Counted from the stretch's first letter, positions 14,653-21,858 are shown. The stretch is DNA of 28,174 nt from an uncultured Oscillospiraceae bacterium (GCA_934646175.1 CAKUEI010000011.1:1-28174); one strand, 5' to 3'. Translations and numbers: made by a program. Notes: a model not told the origin generated them from the sequence alone.

Positions 14653-16131
14653 TTGGAGGAAAGCAGAATGTATGAGGATATCGCCCAGCGGACAGAGGGC
14701 GATATCTATATCGGGGTCGTAGGGCCGGTCCGGACGGGGAAATCGACCTTCATCAAGCGGTTTATGGAAACGCTGGTCATTCCCCGCATCGACAATGTTT
14801 ACCGGCAGGAGCGCGCCCGGGATGAGCTGCCCCAAAGCGGTTCCGGCCGGACTATCATGACGGCGGAGCCAAAATTTGTCCCGGAGGAGGCCGTTCCCAT
14901 CGTCATGGAGGGCGGCGCGTCCTTTCAGGTTCGGCTGATCGACTGTGTAGGCTATCTGGTGGACGGTGCGGTGGGCCAGATGGAAGGGGAGACCCAGCGC
15001 ATGGTGACCACTCCGTGGTTCGACCATGACATTCCCATGGCAGAGGCCGCCGAGATCGGTACCCGGAAGGTGATCACCGAGCACGCCACCATCGGCATTG
15101 TCATCACCACGGACGGCAGCATCACCGAGATCCCCCGGGAAGACTATCTGGATGCGGAGGAGCGGGTCATCACCGAACTGAAGGAACTGGGGAAGCCCTT
15201 CTTGGTGGTGTTGAATTCCACGGACCCGCGCTCGGAGCGGGCGGAGGCCGTCCGGGCGGACATTGCCGCGCGGTTTGATGTCACGTGCATCGCCGCCAAC
15301 TGCCTGGAACTGGGGGAGCGCGCCGTCACAGAGATCATTCAGGGCGTTCTTTATGAATTTCCGTTGAAGGAGCTGGACCTGTTCCTGCCCTCCTGGGTGG
15401 ATGCCCTTTCTGCAGAGCATCCCATCAAGCAGGAGCTTTATCACACCATCCGGGAGGAGGCGCAGGAGCTGCACCGGATCCGGGACATCAGACGGGCGGT
15501 GGACGCCATGGGCTCCTGCGCGTCCGTCACGCGGGCAGAGGTAGAGGGCATCTCTCTGGGCACGGGCATGGCATCCGTCACGTTGGAACTGCCCCGGGGG
15601 CTATTCTACCAGACTCTTTCGGAAGAGTCCGGGTTCCCGATCCGGGACGACGGCGACCTGCTAGAGTTGCTGGAAGGCCTTGCCCACATCAAGGCGGACT
15701 ACGACAAAATTTCTGATGCCCTCCGGTCTGTCCGGGAAAAGGGCTACGGGATCGTATCCCCCGGGCAGGAGGAGATTCAGCTGGAGGAGCCGGAGCTGGT
15801 CCGGCAAGGCGGCCGCTGCGGTATCCGGCTGCGGGCTTCTGCGCCGTCCATCCACATGATCCGCGCGGACATCAAAACCGAAATTTCTCCCCTGATGGGG
15901 GACGAAAAGCAGTCTGAGGAGATGGTGCGCGGCTGGATCGAGGAATTCCGTTCCGACTCCGGTAAGATCTGGGAGACCAATATGTTCGGCAAGACCTTTT
16001 CTGAGTTGATCGGTGAGGACCTGAACTCCAAGGTCTCCCGGCTGCCGGACGACGCGAGAGCCAAATTGCAGGAGACCCTGAGCCGCATCATCAACGAAGG
16101 CTCCGGCGGGCTGATCTGCATCATTCTGTAA
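14653..16131 (+). CDS. spoIVA: SpoIVA, spore coat morphogenetic ATPase (TTG start)
   Basis: SpoIVA polymerises by ATP hydrolysis into the base layer of the spore coat on the forespore surface, recruited there by SpoVM. From TTG 14653 the protein has 492 residues, the same length as Bacillus SpoIVA, and its N-terminus (EESRMYEDIAQRTEGDIYIG after the start) aligns without gaps to the Bacillus protein. Walker A is GPVRTGKST with K30, the same number as in Bacillus. Other conserved blocks are SGRTIMTAEPKFVPEEAV, RLIDCVGYLVDGA, HATIGIVITTDGS, and the C-terminus INEGSGGLICIIL. AAAGGAGG lies 8 bases before the TTG. An ATG five codons later and a longer frame from 14527 are less likely; the latter would span the promoter. 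The C-terminal domain (about 400-492) contacts SpoVM in Bacillus. Confidence 0.95.
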   Translation: MEESRMYEDIAQRTEGDIYIGVVGPVRTGKSTFIKRFMETLVIPRIDNVYRQERARDELPQSGSGRTIMTAEPKFVPEEAVPIVMEGGASFQVRLIDCVGYLVDGAVGQMEGETQRMVTTPWFDHDIPMAEAAEIGTRKVITEHATIGIVITTDGSITEIPREDYLDAEERVITELKELGKPFLVVLNSTDPRSERAEAVRADIAARFDVTCIAANCLELGERAVTEIIQGVLYEFPLKELDLFLPSWVDALSAEHPIKQELYHTIREEAQELHRIRDIRRAVDAMGSCASVTRAEVEGISLGTGMASVTLELPRGLFYQTLSEESGFPIRDDGDLLELLEGLAHIKADYDKISDALRSVREKGYGIVSPGQEEIQLEEPELVRQGGRCGIRLRASAPSIHMIRADIKTEISPLMGDEKQSEEMVRGWIEEFRSDSGKIWETNMFGKTFSELIGEDLNSKVSRLPDDARAKLQETLSRIINEGSGGLICIIL

Positions 16132-16140
16132 GCAGAAAGA

Positions 16141-16179
16141 AACCGCGGGAAAGGCCTATGGGCTTTTCCCGCGGTTTTT
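16141..16179. terminator. Terminator between spoIVA and the convergent Crp/Fnr gene
   Basis: AACCGCGGGAAA (16141-16152) pairs with TTTCCCGCGGTT, extended inward by GCC/GGC around a short loop. TTTTT ends at 16179. A-rich sequence on the left side lets the same hairpin work on the minus strand, so it probably terminates both converging genes. Confidence 0.88.
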
Positions 16180-16180
16180 G

Positions 16181-16789
16181 TTATTCCCCGGCGGCAAACC
16201 GCTCCAGCGCCGATATATCACAGAGGCAGATCTTGCGGTAAAGGGTGCGGATCCAGCCTTTACCGGAAAAATCGCTCAGGGTGCGGCTGACCGTCACCCG
16301 GCTGACGCCGACGGCCTGCCCGATGGCCTCATGGGTGCAGGGGAGGAGGCCCTTTTCGTCCGGCGTCAGGGAGAGGAGATAACGGGCGATACGGCGATCG
16401 GCTGGCAGGAATGCGCTGTCCACATGGGCGGACAAAAGCCGCACGGTTCTGGACAAATATTGCAGCAACGGGAACGCTAATTCCGGATGACGGGCAAAGA
16501 TGATATTTAAGCGCGTCCGGTCGATGACGATGATTTCCGCCGTTTCTAAAACCATAGCGCTGGAAACCCGAGGGCACTCGTCGAAAAAAGAAGCTTCTCC
16601 CATCAAATCACCGGCTCGATGAACGGTCAAAATGCGCTCATCTCCGTCCGGCGAACTGATAAAGCTGCGCACAGATCCGGAGAGCAGATAGTAAAACGCT
16701 TCCGGCGCCTCTCCCTGAAAATAGACTATTTGCCCCGGGGTATAACGGCGCGGCGACTGCCCTTCCGCCAGCAGCATCCAAGGATCCAT
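16181..16789 (-). CDS. Crp/Fnr family transcriptional regulator
   Basis: The 202-residue protein has an N-terminal cyclic-nucleotide-binding-like beta-barrel (about 14-110; GQIVYFQGEAPEAFYYLLSG, then AGDLMGEASFF) and a C-terminal winged helix (about 135-195; THEAIGQAVGVSRVTVSRTL). It has no N-terminal cysteine cluster, so it is not a classical FNR oxygen sensor. A CLC pair and two other cysteines lie in the body or C-terminus. The effector is unknown. The start at 16789 lies behind GGGAGGTG. The gene is divergent from leuC across 110 bases, so it may regulate leuCDB, itself, or genes elsewhere. Confidence 0.88.
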   Translation of the reverse strand: MDPWMLLAEGQSPRRYTPGQIVYFQGEAPEAFYYLLSGSVRSFISSPDGDERILTVHRAGDLMGEASFFDECPRVSSAMVLETAEIIVIDRTRLNIIFARHPELAFPLLQYLSRTVRLLSAHVDSAFLPADRRIARYLLSLTPDEKGLLPCTHEAIGQAVGVSRVTVSRTLSDFSGKGWIRTLYRKICLCDISALERFAAGE

Positions 16790-16816
16790 ATCTTACACCT
16801 CCCGTATTCTATTGAA

Positions 16817-16845
16817 ATTGTATCACGCTTTACATTCTTTGTCGA
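16817..16845 (-). promoter_or_regulatory. Sigma-A promoter of the Crp/Fnr gene, overlapped by an inverted repeat
   Basis: Read on the minus strand, TCGACA (16845-16840) is followed after 17 bases by TACAAT (16822-16817), each five of six to consensus. Within it, TGTATCACGCTTTACA (16819-16834) forms a TGTA-N8-TACA inverted repeat overlapping the -10, a possible operator. A weaker TGT-N8-ACA lies at 16851-16864 on the leuC side. I find no convincing plus-strand promoter for leuC in this gap. Confidence 0.55.
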
Positions 16846-16899
16846 GATTCTGTGGCATAGTACAGATAAGAAATTGATCTAAAGAAGGTGTCAGTCAAA

Positions 16900-18159
16900 A
16901 TGGGTATGACCATGACGCAGAAAATTTTGGCAAAAGCAGCTGGATTGGAGCAGGTTCAAGTCGGCCAGCTGATTGAAGCCAAACTGAACCTGGTGTTAGG
17001 AAACGACATTACCACGCCGGTGGCGATCAAGGAGTTTCAGAAGGCCGGGCTTACGCAGGTGTTCGACAGGGAGAAGATCGCCATTGTGCTGGATCATTCC
17101 ACACCGTGCAAGGACATCAAGTCGGCGCAGCTATGCGCCATCTGCCGTGACTTTTCCCGGCAGTATGACATCACGCATTTCTACGATGTGGGCGAAATGG
17201 GCATCGAGCACGCCCTGATCCCCGAAAAGGGTCTGGCCGCCCCCGGGGAAGTCATCATCGGCGCAGACTCCCACACCTGTACCTACGGTGCCCTGGGTGC
17301 CTTCTCCACCGGCGTCGGCTCCACCGACATGGCCGCCGGGATGGCCACCGGCACCGCATGGTTCAAGGTGCCTGCCGCTTTGAAGATCACCCTGACGGGC
17401 AAGCTGCGCCCCTATGTTTCCGGTAAGGACGTGATTTTGCACCTTATCGGTACCATCGGCGTGGACGGCGCGCTGTACCGCTCGCTGGAATTTGGCGGCG
17501 ACGGCGTGGGTGAGCTGAGCATGGACGACCGCTTCACCATCGCCAACATGGCCATTGAGGCCGGCGCGAAAAACGGCATTTTCCCCGTGGACGACAAGAC
17601 CCGTGCCTATCTGGACGGCCGCGTGACCCGCAGCTTCACCGCCTTTGCCCCCGATGAGGATGCGGAATATGAGCGGGAAGTGGTCATCGACCTTTCCGCG
17701 CTGAAGCCCACGGTGTCCCTGCCGCATCTGCCCTCCAACACCAAAACGGTGGACGAGGTAGAGGGGCTTCCCATTCAGCAGGTGGTCATCGGCTCCTGCA
17801 CCAACGGCCGCATCAAGGACCTCCGTGAGGCTGCCGCCATCATGAAGGGCAGAAAGGTGGCTTCCGGCGTGCGCTGCATCGTCATCCCCGCCACTCAGGC
17901 CGTCATGCTGCAGGCCATGGAAGAGGGACTGCTGCAGACCTTTATTGAGGCGGGCGCGGCGGTGTCCACGCCCACCTGCGGCCCCTGTCTGGGCGGCCAC
18001 ATGGGCGTTATGGCGGAAGGGGAGCGCGCCGTGGCCACCACCAACCGCAACTTTGTGGGCCGTATGGGTCATGTAAAATCTGAGGTCATTCTGGCAAGTC
18101 CCGCCGTGGCCGCTGCGTCCGCACTGGCCGGCTGCGTGGCCGATCCCGCGAATCTGTAA
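16900..18159 (+). CDS. leuC: 3-isopropylmalate dehydratase large subunit
   Basis: With LeuD this enzyme isomerises 2-isopropylmalate to 3-isopropylmalate in leucine synthesis. The 419-residue protein begins MGMTMTQKILAKAAG, typical of the short bacterial/archaeal-type LeuC subclass. The [4Fe-4S] ligands are C300 (GSCTNGR), C360 and C363 (TPTCGPCLGG). I chose ATG 16900 because it gives the conserved N-terminus and lies 9 bases after AAAGAAGGTG. A GTG at 16888 lies within that ribosome binding site. Dehydratases with exposed clusters of this kind are oxygen-sensitive, consistent with an anaerobe. leuD begins 13 bases after the stop. Confidence 0.95.
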   Translation: MGMTMTQKILAKAAGLEQVQVGQLIEAKLNLVLGNDITTPVAIKEFQKAGLTQVFDREKIAIVLDHSTPCKDIKSAQLCAICRDFSRQYDITHFYDVGEMGIEHALIPEKGLAAPGEVIIGADSHTCTYGALGAFSTGVGSTDMAAGMATGTAWFKVPAALKITLTGKLRPYVSGKDVILHLIGTIGVDGALYRSLEFGGDGVGELSMDDRFTIANMAIEAGAKNGIFPVDDKTRAYLDGRVTRSFTAFAPDEDAEYEREVVIDLSALKPTVSLPHLPSNTKTVDEVEGLPIQQVVIGSCTNGRIKDLREAAAIMKGRKVASGVRCIVIPATQAVMLQAMEEGLLQTFIEAGAAVSTPTCGPCLGGHMGVMAEGERAVATTNRNFVGRMGHVKSEVILASPAVAAASALAGCVADPANL

Positions 18160-18172
18160 GGAGGGCAACAGC

Positions 18173-18658
18173 ATGAAGGTTTATAAATACGGCGACAACG
18201 TCGACACCGATGTGATTATCCCGGCCCGCTATCTGAACGCGCCGGACGAAAAATCCCTGGCCTCCCACTGCATGGAGGACATTGACCCCGATTTTGCCGG
18301 TGCGGTACAGCCCGGCGACATCGTGGTCGGCGGCTATAACTTCGGCTGCGGTTCCTCCCGAGAGCATGCGCCCCTTTCCATCAAGTCCTGCGGCGTCAAA
18401 TGTGTCATCGCCAAGAGCTTTGCCCGCATTTTCTATCGCAACGCCATCAATATCGGTTTCCCCATTATGGAGTGCCCCGAGGCGGTGGATGGCATTTCCG
18501 CTGGGGACACGGTCACCGTGGACTTTGCCTCCGGCGTGATCTGCAACGAGACCACCGGGAAAACCTTTCAGGCTGCGCCCTTCCCGGAATTCGTCAACGG
18601 CATCATCGAAAGCGGCGGGCTTCTGAAATCTCTGAAGGCAAGGGGGCTTGCAAAATGA
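18173..18658 (+). CDS. leuD: 3-isopropylmalate dehydratase small subunit
   Basis: This 161-residue swivel-domain subunit completes the LeuCD dehydratase. It begins MKVYKYGDNVDTDVIIPARYL and contains the substrate-binding loop NFGCGSSREHAPLS. Length matches the short LeuD subclass that pairs with this type of LeuC. GGAGGGC lies before the ATG. The stop overlaps the leuB ATG (ATGA), giving translational coupling. Confidence 0.96.
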   Translation: MKVYKYGDNVDTDVIIPARYLNAPDEKSLASHCMEDIDPDFAGAVQPGDIVVGGYNFGCGSSREHAPLSIKSCGVKCVIAKSFARIFYRNAINIGFPIMECPEAVDGISAGDTVTVDFASGVICNETTGKTFQAAPFPEFVNGIIESGGLLKSLKARGLAK

Positions 18659-19728
18659 ATGCAAAGATCGCGCTGATCAAAGGCGACGGCATCGGCCCCG
18701 AGGTGGTCGGGGAAGCCGTCAAGGTACTGGAAGCGGTGGGGGCCAAATTCGGCCACACATTTACCTTTGAGGATGTCCTCATGGGCGGCTGCGCCACAGA
18801 CGCGGTGGGGAAGAGCTACCCCGACGGAACGGCGGAAGCCTGTAAGGCCTGCGACGCCGTCCTGCTGGGTGCGGTAGGCGGCCCCAAATGGGGGTCCGAC
18901 CGCCCGGCCCAGGAGCGGCCGGAGACCGCCCTGCTGGCCATCCGGAAGGATCTTGGGCTGTACGCTAATTTGCGTCCCGCCGCTCTGCGCCCCGCGCTGA
19001 CGGACGCCTGCCCTTTGAAAAAGGAGACCGCGGAAAAGGGCATCGACCTCATGATGGTGCGGGAGCTCACCGGCGGCATCTACTTTGGCAAGCGGGACAA
19101 GTATGAGACGGAAGACCGCGGCACGGAGGCCACCGACCTGATGGCCTATTCGGAGCTGGAGATCGAGCGCATCGGCCGCCGCGCCTTCGAGCTGGCCCGG
19201 CTCCGCCGAGGCAAGGTCACCAGCGTGGATAAAGCTAACGTGTTGGAGACCTCCCGCCTCTGGCGGGCCACTATGCACCGCCTGGCGGAGGAGTATTCCG
19301 ACGTTCAGTATGAGGACATGCTGGTGGACAACTGCGCCATGCAGCTGGTGCGCGACCCCGCCCAGTTCGACGTAGTGGTGACGGAAAATATGTTCGGCGA
19401 CATTCTGTCGGACGAGGCGTCCATGATCACCGGTTCCATCGGATTGCTGCCCTCCGCCTCCATCGGCGATACTGCCCCCGGCCTTTATGAGCCGATTCAT
19501 GGCTCCGCCCCCGACATTGCCGGGCAGGACAAGGCCAATCCCATCGCCACCATTCTTTCCGCCGCCATGATGCTGCGTTACTCCTTCCACCTTGCGGAGG
19601 AGGCCGCCGCCGTGGAAAATGCAGTTGACAAAGTGCTGGCAATGGGGTATCATACAGCAGATATGGCAGGGGAGGGCGCTCCCATCGGAACGAAAGAGAT
19701 GGGCCAGCTCATCTGCCAGTCGCTGTAA
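18655..19728 (+). CDS. leuB: 3-isopropylmalate dehydrogenase
   Basis: LeuB oxidatively decarboxylates 3-isopropylmalate to 2-oxoisocaproate with NAD+. The 357-residue protein begins MNAKIALIKGDGIGPEVVGE. It contains LLGAVGGPKW, the substrate arginines in ANLRPAALRP and VRELTGGIYFG, the VDKANVLETSRLWR block, the metal-binding aspartates in ENMFGDILSDEASM, and the NAD+ loop EPIHGSAPDIAGQDKANP. The start at 18655 overlaps the leuD stop; a longer frame from 18400 is a shadow inside leuD. leuA (2-isopropylmalate synthase) is not in the window. Confidence 0.96.
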   Translation: MNAKIALIKGDGIGPEVVGEAVKVLEAVGAKFGHTFTFEDVLMGGCATDAVGKSYPDGTAEACKACDAVLLGAVGGPKWGSDRPAQERPETALLAIRKDLGLYANLRPAALRPALTDACPLKKETAEKGIDLMMVRELTGGIYFGKRDKYETEDRGTEATDLMAYSELEIERIGRRAFELARLRRGKVTSVDKANVLETSRLWRATMHRLAEEYSDVQYEDMLVDNCAMQLVRDPAQFDVVVTENMFGDILSDEASMITGSIGLLPSASIGDTAPGLYEPIHGSAPDIAGQDKANPIATILSAAMMLRYSFHLAEEAAAVENAVDKVLAMGYHTADMAGEGAPIGTKEMGQLICQSL

Positions 19729-19729
19729 G

Positions 19730-19806
19730 GCTGCCTCCTGTTTTGCCGCGGGCGGCGGCCCAAAATTGCGCCGCATCTCCCATCGGGGAGAGTGGCAGCA
19801 GGAGGG
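19730..19806 (+). promoter_or_regulatory. Structured leader that can sequester the ribosome binding site of the ECF gene
   Basis: CCTCCTG (19734-19740) can pair with CAGGAGG (19799-19805), which is the ribosome binding site; two more pairs (one G-U) extend the helix inward. It would enclose two hairpins separated by one base: GCGGCG/CGCCGC (19752-19757, 19769-19774) and TCTCCC/GGGAGA (19776-19781, 19786-19791). A competing helix, GCTGCC (19730-19735) with GGCAGC (19794-19799), would leave the site free. This is inferred from base pairing only; I recognise no known riboswitch class. Confidence 0.4.
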
Positions 19807-19816
19807 AAAAGTAAAT

Positions 19817-20434
19817 ATGTCACAGGCAAATGTCAACCCGAAGGTCGGAAGACTGGTCCGCTTGGCCATTCTGGTGGCCATCATCTTCCTTCTGGCCTTC
19901 ACGCCCCTGGGCTTTCTGACGATTGGACCGATCTCGGCCACTACGATCCAGATGCCCGTCATCATCGGCGCGCTGCTGTTGGGCCCCTCGGCGGGCGCGA
20001 TCCTTGGTGGATTCTTTGGCCTCACCGCGATCATCAAGGTGCTCACCATGCCCGGCGCGGACGCATTCGCCACCGCCGTGCTGACCTATAACCCCCTGGG
20101 TTATTTGTTCATCGCGCTGGTGCCCCGCATTCTTATGGGTCTGCTGGCCGGTCTGCTGGGGAAGGCGTTTCACAAGCGCACCAGCGTGGTGCGCCTTGCG
20201 GTCACCGGCTTCGTCGGCTCCGCGCTGAACACGATCTTCTACCTCGGCTCTCTGTGGCTGCTGGCCAAGCAGGTCATTGCCACCGCTTACGGAGTGGACC
20301 TCTCCGGCGTCGGCGCCATCGTCATCGGCACCGCCTATTCCGCCGGCATTCCGGAGGCCATCGTTTCTGCCATCATCGTCACTGCCATCTGCAAGGCGCT
20401 GATGAAAGCGGACAAAAGCCTGGCCCGCGTATAA
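19817..20434 (+). CDS. ECF transporter S component (substrate-binding membrane subunit)
   Basis: The 205-residue membrane protein has about six hydrophobic segments, including LVRLAILVAIIFLLAFTPLGF, IQMPVIIGALLLGPSAGAILGG, YLFIALVPRILMGLLAGLLG and PEAIVSAIIVTAICKAL. The pattern TPLGFLTIGPISATTIQMPVI followed by GPSAGAILGGFFGL is characteristic of ECF S components, which capture vitamins or similar molecules and work with a shared EcfA/EcfA'/EcfT energy module encoded elsewhere. It resembles the pantothenate/other-vitamin group, but the substrate cannot be assigned from sequence. I chose ATG 19817, 10 bases after AGGAGGG. It lies after leuB with no terminator between, so it may be part of the leu transcript. 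Confidence 0.85.
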   Translation: MSQANVNPKVGRLVRLAILVAIIFLLAFTPLGFLTIGPISATTIQMPVIIGALLLGPSAGAILGGFFGLTAIIKVLTMPGADAFATAVLTYNPLGYLFIALVPRILMGLLAGLLGKAFHKRTSVVRLAVTGFVGSALNTIFYLGSLWLLAKQVIATAYGVDLSGVGAIVIGTAYSAGIPEAIVSAIIVTAICKALMKADKSLARV

Positions 20435-20444
20435 AAAGAACTTC

Positions 20445-20480
20445 GTAATGGCTTCGATTCCCAGGAATCGAAGCCATTAC
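20445..20480. terminator. Perfect 16-pair hairpin without a T-run
   Basis: GTAATGGCTTCGATTC (20445-20460) is followed by the 4-base loop CCAG and its exact reverse complement (20465-20480). It lies 10 bases after the ECF gene stop. The flank is CTATAAAATG, without a T-tract on the plus strand. It may still terminate or stabilise the 3' end of the leu-ECF mRNA, or be a remnant repeat. Confidence 0.5.
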
Positions 20481-20540
20481 TATAAAATGAATCGATGCAC
20501 GCTATAAAACTTCGTTTTCCCTCTTTTTCTTTGTGAAACG

Positions 20541-20570
20541 CTTGCAATTTTGCAAGTGTCAGTCTATAAT
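20541..20570 (+). promoter_or_regulatory. Sigma-A promoter with an embedded palindromic operator
   Basis: TTGCAA (20542-20547), a 17-base spacer and a perfect TATAAT (20565-20570) form a good promoter for the aminotransferase gene, 36 bases before its start. The palindrome CTTGCAATTTTGCAAG (20541-20556) covers the -35 and part of the spacer. Together they suggest repressor control. AAACGCTTGCA, at the left edge, resembles the right part of a CcpA cre box, but the left part does not fit. Confidence 0.65.
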
Positions 20571-20606
20571 ATAGCAAAATGCAATAGTAAGCAGGAGGAA
20601 TGCATT

Positions 20607-21809
20607 GTGAAAGAGCTTTCTCGCGCGGCGTTGGCCATCCAGCCTTCCACCACCATGGCCATCGACTCCATGTTCAAGCAGATGAAGGCGGACGGCGTGG
20701 ATGTGATCGGCTTCGGCGCAGGCGAGCCGGACTTCAACACCCCGGATTTCATCAAAGAGGCCGGTATCCGCGCCATTGAGGAAAACGAGACCCGCTACAC
20801 CCCCGCCGCCGGAACGGTAGAACTGCGCAAGGCCGTCTGCCGCCGCATGAAGGAGGATTTCGGTCTGGAATATGACCACACTCAGGTGGTGATCTCCAGC
20901 GGTGCTAAGCACTGCGTATACGTTGCGCTGCGCGCCATTGTGAACCCCGGGGACGAAGTCATTCTGCCCGCACCGTACTGGGTCAGCTATTCTGAACTCA
21001 TCAAGATGGTGGGGGGGACCCCTGTCATCGTGAACTGCACCGAGCAGGAGTCCTTCAAGCTCTCCCGCGAGAAGTTGGAGGCGGCCATTACGCCGAAGAC
21101 CAAGGCCATCATCCTCAATAACCCCTCCAACCCCACCGGCATGATGTATGACCGCGCCGAACTGCAGGAGATCGCCGACATCTGCGTCAAGCATGACCTA
21201 TACGTAGTGGATGACGAGATCTATTGCAGTCTGGTTTATGATAACGCGGAATTTGTGAGCCTTGCCTCGTTGAACGACGAGATCAAAGAGCGCTGCATTC
21301 TGGTAAACGGCGTTTCCAAGTCCTACGCCATGACCGGCTGGCGCATCGGTTACGCCCTGGCCAATCCCCAGGTGGCCAAGGTCATGGCCAATTATCTCAG
21401 TCATTCCACCGGTTCGCCCTGCACCATCTCTCAAAAGGCTGCCCTCACCGCCCTCACCGCGCCGCAGGACGAGATTGACCGGATGCGCGCCGCCTTTGAG
21501 GAGCGCCGGAACTACATGGTAAAGCGCATGAACCAGATCCCCGGCGTCAGCTGCATCACGCCCCAGGGTGCTTTCTACGTCATGATGAGCATCGACAAGC
21601 TCATCGGCAAGACCCTGTACGGCCGCACCATCCAGACGGCGGACGACTTTGCCGATGTCTTCCTGAAGGAAGGTCTGGTGGCCGTGGTGCCCGGAAACGG
21701 GTTCGGTGCCCCCGGCTTTGTCCGTTGGGCTTACGCCACTTCTATGGAAAATATCCAAAAGGGGCTGGACCGGCTGGAAGCATTTCTGGCGAAGGCAGAA
21801 ATTAAGTAA
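20607..21809 (+). CDS. Class I pyridoxal-phosphate aminotransferase (aspartate aminotransferase-like)
   Basis: This 400-residue fold-type I enzyme transfers amino groups between amino and keto acids. It begins (GTG) KELSRAALAIQPSTTMAI, contains GFGAGEPDFNTPDFI, YTPAAGTVELRKAV, ILNNPSNPTGMMYDRAEL, and the PLP lysine K238 in SKSYAMTGWRIGYA. The arginine in GAPGFVRWAYATS (near the C-terminus) binds the substrate carboxylate. The family is aspartate aminotransferase subgroup I-gamma (AspB-like); the exact substrate (aspartate, aromatic, branched-chain) is not clear. The GTG at 20607 lies 7 bases after AGGAGGA; the longer frame from 20550 would overlap the promoter. It has its own promoter and terminator. 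Confidence 0.92.
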   Translation: MKELSRAALAIQPSTTMAIDSMFKQMKADGVDVIGFGAGEPDFNTPDFIKEAGIRAIEENETRYTPAAGTVELRKAVCRRMKEDFGLEYDHTQVVISSGAKHCVYVALRAIVNPGDEVILPAPYWVSYSELIKMVGGTPVIVNCTEQESFKLSREKLEAAITPKTKAIILNNPSNPTGMMYDRAELQEIADICVKHDLYVVDDEIYCSLVYDNAEFVSLASLNDEIKERCILVNGVSKSYAMTGWRIGYALANPQVAKVMANYLSHSTGSPCTISQKAALTALTAPQDEIDRMRAAFEERRNYMVKRMNQIPGVSCITPQGAFYVMMSIDKLIGKTLYGRTIQTADDFADVFLKEGLVAVVPGNGFGAPGFVRWAYATSMENIQKGLDRLEAFLAKAEIK

Positions 21810-21825
21810 AAATACATAAAAAATT

Positions 21826-21858
21826 AAAGAGGGCACCCTTGCAGGGCGCCCTCTTTTT
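21826..21858 (+). terminator. Intrinsic terminator after the aminotransferase gene
   Basis: AAAGAGGGCACCC (21826-21838) pairs with GGGCGCCCTCTTT (21844-21856) around a 5-base loop, with one A-G mismatch, and ends in TTTTT. It is canonical and 17 bases after the stop. Confidence 0.92.

Noticed and set aside
16178..16480. A 100-codon plus-strand frame
   Set aside because: It is antisense to the Crp/Fnr gene, including its helix-turn-helix region, and has no ribosome binding site.
18400..18654. An 85-codon N-terminal extension of leuB
   Set aside because: It is the out-of-frame shadow of leuD. The family N-terminus and a coupled ATGA start lie at 18655.
18568..20073. A 501-codon minus-strand frame spanning leuB and the ECF gene
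   Set aside because: It crosses two clearly coding plus-strand genes and the gap between them, and shows no domain.
20532..20546. A CcpA cre box at the aminotransferase promoter
   Set aside because: AAACGCTTGCA fits the right 11 positions of the consensus, but the left TGW is out of register by one base, so I do not call it as a site.
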